A stretch of DNA of 5,399 nucleotides. Source: Kiritimatiellia bacterium (GTDB taxonomy: Bacteria; Verrucomicrobiota; Kiritimatiellia; RFP12; UBA3636). Positions within the stretch are counted from its first letter, which is position 1. Each line of letters begins with the position of its first letter. The notes below the pieces were generated by a model, which was not told the origin of the DNA, searched no databases, and saw nothing but the letters and a program-made list of their open reading frames with translations. Shown here one piece after another: positions 1 to 4,917 of this stretch. The stretch covers positions 1 to 5,399 of the forward strand of contig JAFSUV010000053.1 of assembly GCA_017450425.1 (NCBI GenBank), in the 5' to 3' direction. The translations under genes and the position numbers were made by a program.

Positions 1-34
1 TGAAAAATAAACAAATATAAATAAAATATAAAAT

Positions 35-80
35 TTGTCAACAAAATAAAAACAAACGGAACACTTGACAACAAAAATAA
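35..80 (+). repeat. Two direct repeats 30 bases apart
   Basis: TTGTCAACAAAATAA (35-49) recurs as TTGACAACAAAAATAA (65-80), differing by one substitution and one extra A. The copies start 30 bases apart, about three helical turns, so a protein dimer could contact both on one face of the DNA. The second copy includes the -35 box. The first has no usable -10 at 16-18 bases, which argues that it is an operator rather than a second promoter. Confidence 0.5.
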
Positions 81-93
81 TTTGTTCTAGAAT
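65..93 (+). promoter_or_regulatory. Sigma70-type promoter for the cluster
   Basis: A perfect -35 TTGACA (65-70) is followed after exactly 17 bases by TAGAAT (88-93), one mismatch from TATAAT. Transcription would start near 99-101, leaving a leader of about 93 bases before the first ATG at 193. No other promoter of this quality is visible upstream of the five same-strand genes, so it probably drives the whole cluster. The assignment rests on consensus match and spacing only. Confidence 0.72.
70..86. promoter_or_regulatory. Palindromic operator candidate in promoter spacer
   Basis: AACAAA (70-75) and TTTGTT (81-86) form a perfect 6-base inverted repeat around AATAA. The palindrome fills the space between the -35 and -10 hexamers, a classic position for a repressor site. 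A related imperfect palindrome, ATTTGT then ACAAAA, lies at 33-46. The HTH protein encoded directly downstream is a possible binder, but its identity as such is inference. Confidence 0.5.
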
Positions 94-98
94 GCCGC

Positions 99-126
99 CC
101 TGTCCGACGGGACAGGCTCGCTTTTT
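99..126 (+). terminator. Hairpin at predicted transcript start, attenuator-like
   Basis: CCTGTCC (99-105) and GGACAGG (110-116) form a perfect 7-base GC-rich stem with a GACG loop. A T5 run (122-126) follows after five bases (CTCGC). The T-run is short and displaced from the stem, so this is a poor intrinsic terminator. Because the hairpin begins at the predicted +1, it could instead be a 5'-end stabilising stem or an early attenuator. No gene that it would obviously terminate is visible upstream. Confidence 0.35.
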
Positions 127-132
127 CGGTGT

Positions 133-162
133 CGCCTTCACGCGGATGCAAGCCGAAAGGCG
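133..162 (+). promoter_or_regulatory. Possible structured 5' leader
   Basis: CGCCTT (133-138) and AAGGCG (157-162) form a perfect 6-base inverted repeat. Inside it, GCC-GAAA-GGC (152-161) can form a small GNRA-tetraloop hairpin that competes for the same 3' bases. The two pairings are mutually exclusive, as in some leader switches. In GC-rich DNA such short pairings are common, and I could not match the region to a known riboswitch class. Confidence 0.22.
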
Positions 163-192
163 CAAGTCAATCCCACTCGAAAGCCCAGCGAA

Positions 193-531
193 ATGCCACC
201 GGAAAACAAAGAGTATTTGAGCCTAGAAGAGGTCGCCGAAGTCCTTGGCGTCACCTACCAGCTCATCTACAGGCTCGTCCGCACGGGCGAGCTTCCGGCC
301 TCGCGTCTGGGCAAGCTCTACCGCGTGTCGCGCTCCGATCTGGCTTCCTACCTGGAGCGCACGAAGCGCGAGGCCGCGTCGGGCGGTACGTGCGCCGCGT
401 GCGGCACCTTCTACCGCAGCCGCTCTTCGCTCGTCCACGTTTGCTCGGAGGACGGCTGCGAGGAGCCGATCTGCTTCGATTGCTGGAACCGCCGCAAAGT
501 CCGCAAGTGCGCAAGGCACGGCGGAAAATAG
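193..531 (+). CDS. Excisionase-family HTH protein with zinc-finger tail
   Basis: A 112-residue protein. Residues 7-55 match the excisionase/MerR-type winged HTH (HTH_17): YLSLEEVAEVLGV forms the first helices, YQLIYRLVRTGELPA the recognition helix and turn, and KLYRVSRSDLASYLE the wing and final helix. Such domains bind DNA as recombination directionality factors or as small transcription regulators. The tail, residues 67-109, has C67, C70, C84, C89, C94, C97, C106 and H109, enough for two zinc sites in a RING- or treble-clef-like spacing. No integrase or attachment site is visible, so a regulator of the adjacent cluster is more likely than a true Xis. The ATG at 193 has no Shine-Dalgarno motif. 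The frame is open upstream to the stop at 88-90 but has no earlier ATG there, and the HTH begins just after this start. The next gene begins 28 bases after its stop. Confidence 0.82.
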   Translation: MPPENKEYLSLEEVAEVLGVTYQLIYRLVRTGELPASRLGKLYRVSRSDLASYLERTKREAASGGTCAACGTFYRSRSSLVHVCSEDGCEEPICFDCWNRRKVRKCARHGGK

Positions 532-559
532 CCAAAGTCCTTTGAATCGCCCTCCCGCC

Positions 560-682
560 ATGAACAAGGTTGTCTGCCCCAGATGCTCCTGCCCGACCGA
601 AGCCGGCCGGTTCTGCCAACACTGCGGCGCTCCGCTTGATGGTGAAAATCATACGGGGGGGGGTATAATCGCGATGAATTAG
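560..682 (+). CDS. Zinc-ribbon N-terminal part of frame-split FHA-like protein
   Basis: As read, this frame gives only 40 residues. They hold a clear zinc ribbon: C6-x2-C9 then C19-x2-C22 (VCPRCSC and FCQHCGAPL). After residue 32 the frame enters nine Gs (655-663) and ends at TAG 680-682. Reading one base back within the G-run instead continues without a stop to 2034, giving a 491-residue protein of zinc ribbon, low-complexity linker, beta-sandwich and FHA-like domain. A short zinc ribbon followed by an Ala/Ser/Pro linker and a folded domain is a common bacterial architecture. I therefore regard this as the 5' end of the next entry, separated by programmed slippage, phase variation or a homopolymer sequencing error. 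A free-standing 40-residue zinc-ribbon peptide is the alternative. It starts 28 bases after the HTH gene with CCATG and no Shine-Dalgarno motif. Confidence 0.62.
   Translation: MNKVVCPRCSCPTEAGRFCQHCGAPLDGENHTGGGIIAMN
655..663 (+). repeat. G9 homopolymer, frame-change site
   Basis: Nine consecutive Gs lie where the zinc-ribbon frame must shift by -1 to join the downstream frame. One extra G (G10) or two fewer (G7) would fuse the frames. In the zinc-ribbon frame the last bases read G GGG GGT, on which both tRNAs could re-pair as GGG GGG after a -1 slip. A perfect 6-base stem, AGCCGC (681-686) with GCGGCT (694-699), lies 17 bases downstream; this is farther than the usual spacing for a frameshift stimulator. 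The tract is also immediately followed by TATAAT (664-669). Confidence 0.85.
664..669 (+). promoter_or_regulatory. Perfect TATAAT after the G-tract, possible internal -10
   Basis: TATAAT directly follows the G9 run in otherwise GC-rich DNA. No good -35 is visible: the 17- and 18-base positions give GGTGAA (641-646) and TGGTGA (640-645), and TTGATG (636-641) is 22 bases away. If it is used, transcripts would start near 676 and could feed the shorter FHA-like product. The G-tract would then lie in the promoter spacer, as in known phase-variable promoters. It also reads as Tyr-Asn in the fused frame and may be chance. Confidence 0.25.
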
Positions 683-810
683 CCGCTTCGTCGGCGGCTT
701 CTTCGTCCGCTCCATCCCGCGCTTCATCTCCTGTTCCGGCTGCTTTAGCGACTTTTGCGCCGGCGTCCGCGCGTTCATCCGGGCCCTCTTCCGTCCGGCC
801 TCCGGTTGCG
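683..810 (+). other. In-frame Ala/Ser/Pro linker joining the two gene parts
   Basis: Translated in the downstream frame, this stretch has no stop and encodes a low-complexity segment very rich in Ala, Ser and Pro (for example AASSAASSSAPSR and SSGPSSVRPP). The frame is open back to the stop at 643-645. Such composition is typical of a flexible tether between a zinc ribbon and a folded domain, and it supports the split-gene reading. It has no ATG, and in GC-rich DNA absence of stops alone is weak evidence. Confidence 0.55.
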
Positions 811-2034
811 TTGGAGTGCAGCCTTCCGGGGCGGATCGTGGAGGGGATGTCGAGCGCCCTCAAATTCCGCGTCCGTCTTGACGAGCGGGATGGCGCGGAG
901 GCTTCGGTTTCGCTGAGGAACGGCGACGAAACGCTTGCCGGACCTGCCGTGCGCAAGTTCGCTCCTGGCGCCGGTTCGACCGACATCCCGGTGAACTTCA
1001 TGCCATCCGGCTGCGGTTCGTTCGCGCTTGAAGCCGTGCTTGAAATTTCGCGCGCCGGCAGCGTCGAAAAGGAAATCTGGACGGCGCCGCTCGATCTCGT
1101 GGTGGAGCAGAACGTTTCCAGTTCCGGACCCCCGCCGATTTCGATAAACATCACCGGCAGCGCCACGGGCGACATAAACATCTCCGGCGGCAACGCGGGC
1201 GACTTGAATCTCGGCAGCATCATTTCCGACACTGCCAGATTGGCGATGCCGCAAGCGCCTTTCGGCGCGTCCCCATCATCGCCGGGCACCGGACCGCAGC
1301 CGTTCCGCGCCGTCGAAGCCCTCGAACTTGCCGCTTCGCCGACGCGCCTTACGCTCGATTTCGGCGACCGCCGCCTGCACCTTCTTGCGCGCAATCCCGC
1401 GTGGTTCGGCCGCCAGCGCGAAAACGCCGGCGAGGGGCGCACGTTCGACAACGCGGCCACGCTGTGCGTCTTCGCGCCGGGCGGCGAAGAATTGGACGCC
1501 GAGGCGTCATTGTTCGTTTCGCGCACGCACTTCGGCCTGGAGCCGAAAGGCTCCAACTGCCAAGTGCGCGACGGCGCTCCGCGGCGCGACGGCGCGGGCA
1601 ACATCATGCCGGGCACCTCTTCTTCGCCTTCCAGTTACGGCACAACCGTGGACGGCGCTGCGCTCCAGTCGTGCGGCACCGCGCGAGTCGCGACGAGCAG
1701 CTGCGCCCGCATCGAAGTCGCGCCCAAGGCGCCCTCCGGCGCCGTCCTTTCGCTCATGCTCGCGGCGCTGCCGGACGTTTCCCGCTCCGGCGCCTGCGGC
1801 GGCGCGCTTCTCACGCGCGAAGACGCAGTCCCCGAATCGTATCTCGCGCTCTGGAGCGAAGTCGCGCTCGACGGCGCGGACCCCGCCCTCGGCGGCGCTT
1901 CGGTGCGCTGGGACGGCGCGCGCTTCCTGCTGAGCCTCTCCGGCGCTACTTCGCCCGTCGCGCTTGCGCCGGGATTCGCCCCGCCCGCTCTCGGCGGCGG
2001 CCGCGTCACCACTTTTTCCCAGACAGGCATTTAG
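811..2034 (+). CDS. Beta-sandwich and FHA-like domain protein (main body of split gene)
   Basis: Numbered from TTG 811, this is 407 residues; ATG 847 is another possible start, and the likely full gene begins at 560. Residues 14-98 alternate strands like an Ig-like sandwich. Residues 110-139 are beta-rich repeats of INITG-x4-GD type. Residues about 178-303 look like an FHA domain: G200-R201, then S237-R238-T239-H240 (the SRxH motif), then SSYGTTVDG at 274-282 in place of the usual SxNGTxVNG. FHA domains bind phosphothreonine peptides in the cytosol. Two oddities stand out: Y276 replaces the conserved Asn, and about 35 residues separate GR from SRTH, more than usual. The C-terminal 75 residues (VPESYLALWSEVAL onward) are beta-rich and may complete or follow the fold. 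No signal peptide is visible. The next gene starts after 27 bases. The FHA call is by motif only; no kinase or phosphatase is in the window. Confidence 0.68.
   Translation: MECSLPGRIVEGMSSALKFRVRLDERDGAEASVSLRNGDETLAGPAVRKFAPGAGSTDIPVNFMPSGCGSFALEAVLEISRAGSVEKEIWTAPLDLVVEQNVSSSGPPPISINITGSATGDINISGGNAGDLNLGSIISDTARLAMPQAPFGASPSSPGTGPQPFRAVEALELAASPTRLTLDFGDRRLHLLARNPAWFGRQRENAGEGRTFDNAATLCVFAPGGEELDAEASLFVSRTHFGLEPKGSNCQVRDGAPRRDGAGNIMPGTSSSPSSYGTTVDGAALQSCGTARVATSSCARIEVAPKAPSGAVLSLMLAALPDVSRSGACGGALLTREDAVPESYLALWSEVALDGADPALGGASVRWDGARFLLSLSGATSPVALAPGFAPPALGGGRVTTFSQTGI
1144..1203 (+). repeat. Tandem 30-base in-frame repeat
   Basis: Two adjacent 30-base units (1144-1173 and 1174-1203) match at 25 of 30 positions. 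They encode INITGSATGD and INISGGNAGD, followed by a decayed third unit starting LNLGS. The regular I/L-N-I/L and G-D pattern suggests stacked short beta strands, perhaps a linker or a small oligomerising beta stack between the sandwich and FHA-like domains. Because the DNA itself is repeated, copy number could change by slippage. Confidence 0.75.
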
Positions 2035-2061
2035 GCCCACAACAAAGAAAGAAAGCGAACC

Positions 2062-4113
2062 ATGGCACTGTTTCACGACACTTGCACGGCGATAGTCGAT
2101 CGTTCCACGGGCCGGGCTCTCACGGGCGAAGCGCTCGCCGCCGCGAAGGCGCTCCTTGATGGAGTGGATGCCGCCTCGGGGCGACCCGTCCACCTGCACG
2201 GCGAGGAGGCCGAAAAAGTCCTCGCCACGCGCGGATGGGGAATCTGCGGCGGGCGCGTCTCCAAGAAGTCGCGCTTCTGCCGCGACTGCGGCACCGGCGC
2301 TCCGCGCGGCTGGGTGAAGTGCCCGTCGTGCCGCCGCTGGATCGGCAACGACGCGCACTTCTGCCCGCACTGCAACCACCCGCTCCACCCGGAGGAGCGC
2401 GTCGCCATCGCGGGCGGCGTCTGGGATCGCGGCGCGGGCGTCTTCGCGCAGCGCTTCGAGTGCGGCGAGGACGAGCGGCAGCTCAAGGACGGCATCCAGA
2501 TACAGGAAGGGACGGTCGCGCTCTACATCGACGGCGGGCGCGAGGTGCGCGTCCTCGGGCCGGGCCGCCACACGCCGGAGGGCACGTTGCGCGCCATCAA
2601 CTGGTTCGGCAACCCGCCGCCGCGCTCGGTCGTCCTCGTCGCCTCCGGCGACATGGTTTTCACCGTGAACTTTCCGGGCCTCCGGTCGGCCGAAGAAAGC
2701 ACGGTCTCCGCCTCGGCGGACATCACGCTCCGGTTCGTTCCCGGCAAGGCGCGCGAGTTCCTCGAAAACTTCCTCAAGGAGCGCCGCTCCGTCTCCGCCG
2801 ACGCCGTGTGCGACTGGCTCATGGCCGAGGCCGCGTCCGCGATGAAGGACATCGCGCTGCAATCGACGATCGAAGATCTCGTGAAGGATCCCGACCGCCG
2901 CCCGCGCGCCGAAGCGGCGCTGTCGCGCGCGCTTTCGGACCTGCTTTCGCGCAACGGCCTCTCGCTCGTGCGCGTCGGCGCCGTGGAGTTCGGCGGGCCG
3001 GACTTTCTGCAGATGCAGGACAAATACGCCGCGCTCGACAAGGCCCGCCGCGAGCTGGAGTTCAAGCGCGCGAACCTCGCCCTCATGGCCGAGGAGTCCG
3101 AGACCGACATCGCAGACTCCAAGGCGCGGGCGGAGCGCGACGCCGCACGCGACCGCGACGGCGCGGAGCGCGAAGCCGCCGAAACGCAATTCCACGCGAA
3201 AAAGGAGCAGGAGACGGCCGAATACCTTGCGCAACTCGCGCAGGAGAAGGATCTCGCCGGCATCGAGCGCTCGGAGGAGGTGCAGCTCGCCCTGCGCGCC
3301 TCGTCGGGCCGCCTCGCCCGCAGGGACGCCGAGCTGGAGGCCGCAGCGCGCCTGGAGCGCGACGCCCGCGAGACCGAAACTCTCGCGCACAAGCTCGGCC
3401 TTGACCTCCAGCTCAAAGACTACACGCGAGATTCCCTCCTCAAGGACGCCCAGGCGGCAGCCGCCGTCGCCGCCGTGAAGCGTACCGAGCGCGAGGCCGA
3501 GGCGCGCACCGCCGCCGTCATCGACGGCATCTCGATCGAAGCGTGGGTGAAGCGCTCCGAGGCGCAAATCGACATTCGCCGCAAGTCCGGCGAAACGGAG
3601 ATCGACCTCCAGAGAAAGCAGCGCGAAGCCGAGCGCGAACATCTGGCCGGTCTTGTCGAAATCAAGGCCCGCAACACCGAAATAAAGGTCAAGGCGGATC
3701 GCGAACGCGCCGCCACCGTGAAGGGTCTCACCGCCACGGAACTCGCCGCGCTTCACGAGGGCGACACGACCGCGCAGACGGCGTTTCTCGGCCAGGCATA
3801 CGCGGAAACGCTTTCGAAGCTCGACGAAAAGAAAATTCTCGCCATGCAGGCGGCGAACCAGAACGCCTCGAACGCATACGTCGAAGGCGAAAAGGCGGCC
3901 GCGCAAGTCGCCGCCGCCCAGGCGAACGCCGCGAACGCGATTTTGCAGGAAGTGAAGACCCACAAGGCCGAACTCCGCCAGGATCTCGCCGCCATGCGCA
4001 CCCACGACGAAAAGATTTTCGACTCCGCAGCCGGCGTCGCGGAAAAGGCCGCCGAAAAGCCCGCCCCGATTCCGCCGCCGCCGCCACCTCCCACGCAGCA
4101 GATCATCAAGTAA
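2062..4113 (+). CDS. Zinc-ribbon SPFH-like coiled-coil protein
   Basis: A 683-residue protein. Residues 60-105 form a double zinc ribbon: C62, then C73-x2-C76, C87-x2-C90 and C101-x2-C104. The expected partner of C62 is R65 (CGC, one transition from Cys). Residues about 117-315 resemble the SPFH/Band 7 fold of stomatin and prohibitin relatives: QIQEGTVALYIDGGREVRVLGPGRH, shown here as QIQEGTVALYIDG and VRVLGPGRH, then strand-rich VVLVASGDMVFTVNF, a helical part with the LSRNGLSLVRVGAVEF ending, and GPDF. Residues about 318-560 and 600-655 are charged, heptad-like coiled coil rich in Glu, Arg, Ala and Lys. The tail has seven prolines (671-677). No signal peptide or membrane span is visible, so it is probably a cytosolic scaffold that self-assembles, perhaps at the membrane. 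SPFH proteins with zinc ribbons, such as Bacillus YdjI, occur in membrane-stress operons; that parallel is inference. It starts with CCATGG after an A-rich, purine-rich leader. Confidence 0.8.
   Translation: MALFHDTCTAIVDRSTGRALTGEALAAAKALLDGVDAASGRPVHLHGEEAEKVLATRGWGICGGRVSKKSRFCRDCGTGAPRGWVKCPSCRRWIGNDAHFCPHCNHPLHPEERVAIAGGVWDRGAGVFAQRFECGEDERQLKDGIQIQEGTVALYIDGGREVRVLGPGRHTPEGTLRAINWFGNPPPRSVVLVASGDMVFTVNFPGLRSAEESTVSASADITLRFVPGKAREFLENFLKERRSVSADAVCDWLMAEAASAMKDIALQSTIEDLVKDPDRRPRAEAALSRALSDLLSRNGLSLVRVGAVEFGGPDFLQMQDKYAALDKARRELEFKRANLALMAEESETDIADSKARAERDAARDRDGAEREAAETQFHAKKEQETAEYLAQLAQEKDLAGIERSEEVQLALRASSGRLARRDAELEAAARLERDARETETLAHKLGLDLQLKDYTRDSLLKDAQAAAAVAAVKRTEREAEARTAAVIDGISIEAWVKRSEAQIDIRRKSGETEIDLQRKQREAEREHLAGLVEIKARNTEIKVKADRERAATVKGLTATELAALHEGDTTAQTAFLGQAYAETLSKLDEKKILAMQAANQNASNAYVEGEKAAAQVAAAQANAANAILQEVKTHKAELRQDLAAMRTHDEKIFDSAAGVAEKAAEKPAPIPPPPPPPTQQIIK
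4072..4092 (+). other. Seven-proline codon run near the SPFH gene end
   Basis: Seven consecutive Pro codons (CCG four times, then CCA, CCT and CCC) encode residues 671-677, just before the terminal TQQIIK. Runs of three or more prolines are known to stall ribosomes and to need elongation factor P. The run lies about 50 bases before the next start, so stalling could affect reinitiation at the lipoprotein gene. It could equally be a ligand for a proline-binding partner or a simple slippage-grown microsatellite. Confidence 0.7.
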
Positions 4114-4139
4114 TTCCGAAACAACAAACAGCCAAGACC

Positions 4140-4889
4140 ATGAAAATCCGTTTTCCGTCAATACTCGCCGCCGCTGCGGCCGCAGCCGCGTTCTCGACCG
4201 GCTGCTCCACGGTTCTGCCCGTGGCTTCGCACCCCGCGAGCGCCAAGCCCGACTCGCTCCGCGTCTCCGTCGTCGCGCAGAACGCCGAAGGCAAGACCGA
4301 CGCCCTTTCGTCGGCCGCCGCCGCAGCGGCCCGCAAGGCGATCGCGGCGAAGGGCTTTCGCATGGAAGAGAGCGATTCGCCCGACATCCGGGTGTCGCTC
4401 GACTCGACTTGCCGCGAGGTGAACCGCGCGGGCGACTTCGTCCTCATGGAGGGCGCGGTCGCCGCCCGCGCATCCGTCCCGGCCCGCGACGGCCGCGTGA
4501 TCGGCGAAGAGACGATCAAGGCGCGCGGCGAGCGCCAGCTCGGCGAAAGCGCCGCGTTCGATTCGGTCGTGTCCGCCATCGCGCCGAAAGTCTCCGACTG
4601 GGCGTCGGGCACGGTGTCGGCGAGCGCCACGGGCGTCCGCGCCGAAACGGTCGTCGTCTCCTTCGCCGACGCCCGCCTCAAGGACATGCCGAAGTTCAAG
4701 GTGGCGTTCGTTTCCGCCGCGCTCGCGACTCCGGGCGTCCGCTCCTGCGCGCTCGTTTCCGAAAGCGTCACTCCGGCGATCGCCGAGTTCCGCGTCGTTT
4801 ACGACGAAGGCGCGTTTCCGGCCGGCCTCGTGAACGAACTGGCCGTGCGCAACCCGGACTTGAACCTCCGCCCCGGCGCTCCGCTCTGA
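4140..4889 (+). CDS. Predicted lipoprotein, unknown function
   Basis: A 249-residue protein with a lipoprotein signal: KIR positive start, hydrophobic core FPSILA followed by more alanines (eight in a row, 10-17), and FSTGC at 18-22, giving C22 as the lipidated residue. No Asp follows the Cys (next residues STV), so outer-membrane delivery is plausible. Residues about 38-155 form an alpha/beta domain with LRVSVVAQN, an Ala-rich helix with KAIAAKGF, then DIRVSLDS and beta strands. This loosely recalls small lipoproteins of the DUF4136 or LPP20 kind, but I cannot assign a family. Residues about 168-240 look like a second small alpha/beta domain (VVVSFADARLKDMPKFKVAF, given here as VVVSFADA and KFKVAF, then GVRSC and AEFRVVYD). 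It starts 26 bases after the SPFH gene and ends 28 bases before the CsgG/LpoB-like gene, consistent with an operon and a shared envelope role. Confidence 0.75.
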   Translation: MKIRFPSILAAAAAAAAFSTGCSTVLPVASHPASAKPDSLRVSVVAQNAEGKTDALSSAAAAAARKAIAAKGFRMEESDSPDIRVSLDSTCREVNRAGDFVLMEGAVAARASVPARDGRVIGEETIKARGERQLGESAAFDSVVSAIAPKVSDWASGTVSASATGVRAETVVVSFADARLKDMPKFKVAFVSAALATPGVRSCALVSESVTPAIAEFRVVYDEGAFPAGLVNELAVRNPDLNLRPGAPL

Positions 4890-4917
4890 AGAACACAACC
4901 AACCCGCCAGTAAAGCC

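Larger units (their letters stand above)
1..97. other. A-rich intergenic control region
   Basis: This strongly A-rich stretch contrasts with the GC-rich remainder of the window; by hand count, 17 of the first 90 bases are G or C. The A bias is on the plus strand, with A-runs spaced through the first 60 bases, as expected for intrinsically bent DNA or an UP element ahead of a promoter. It contains the promoter and repeats listed separately. No coding sequence is visible. The window opens with TGA, but whether this is an upstream gene's stop codon cannot be known. The composition could reflect either a normal promoter or an acquired junction; I favour a promoter because a good -35/-10 pair lies at its 3' edge. 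Confidence 0.7.

Noticed and set aside
1..97. CRISPR or mobile-element end
   Set aside because: The direct repeats are only two, imperfect and A-rich. No terminal inverted repeats or transposase are present.
138..190. Resemblance of GCAAGCC-GAAA-GGCGCAAG to parts of a c-di-GMP-I riboswitch
   Set aside because: Only isolated short strings match. The required paired elements and overall length are absent, so no riboswitch is called.
193..531. True phage or element excisionase with a nearby integrase
   Set aside because: No integrase, attachment repeat or tRNA gene is visible, and the neighbours look like a housekeeping-style cluster.
129..545. 138-residue plus-strand frame overlapping the HTH gene
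   Set aside because: Out of frame with the clear HTH and Cys-motif protein; very Arg-rich and without motifs.
411..1616. 401-residue open frame on the minus strand
   Set aside because: It is opposite the split FHA-like gene. Its composition is Arg/Ser/Pro-rich and no domain is visible.
2235..3404. 389-residue plus-strand frame inside the SPFH gene
   Set aside because: Arg-rich shadow of the SPFH gene in another frame.
1507..4161. 884-residue open frame on the minus strand
   Set aside because: It lies opposite the FHA-like and SPFH genes, both of which show clear domain motifs. Its translation is low-complexity Arg/Gly/Ala-rich with no recognisable motif. Long antisense frames are expected in GC-rich genes.
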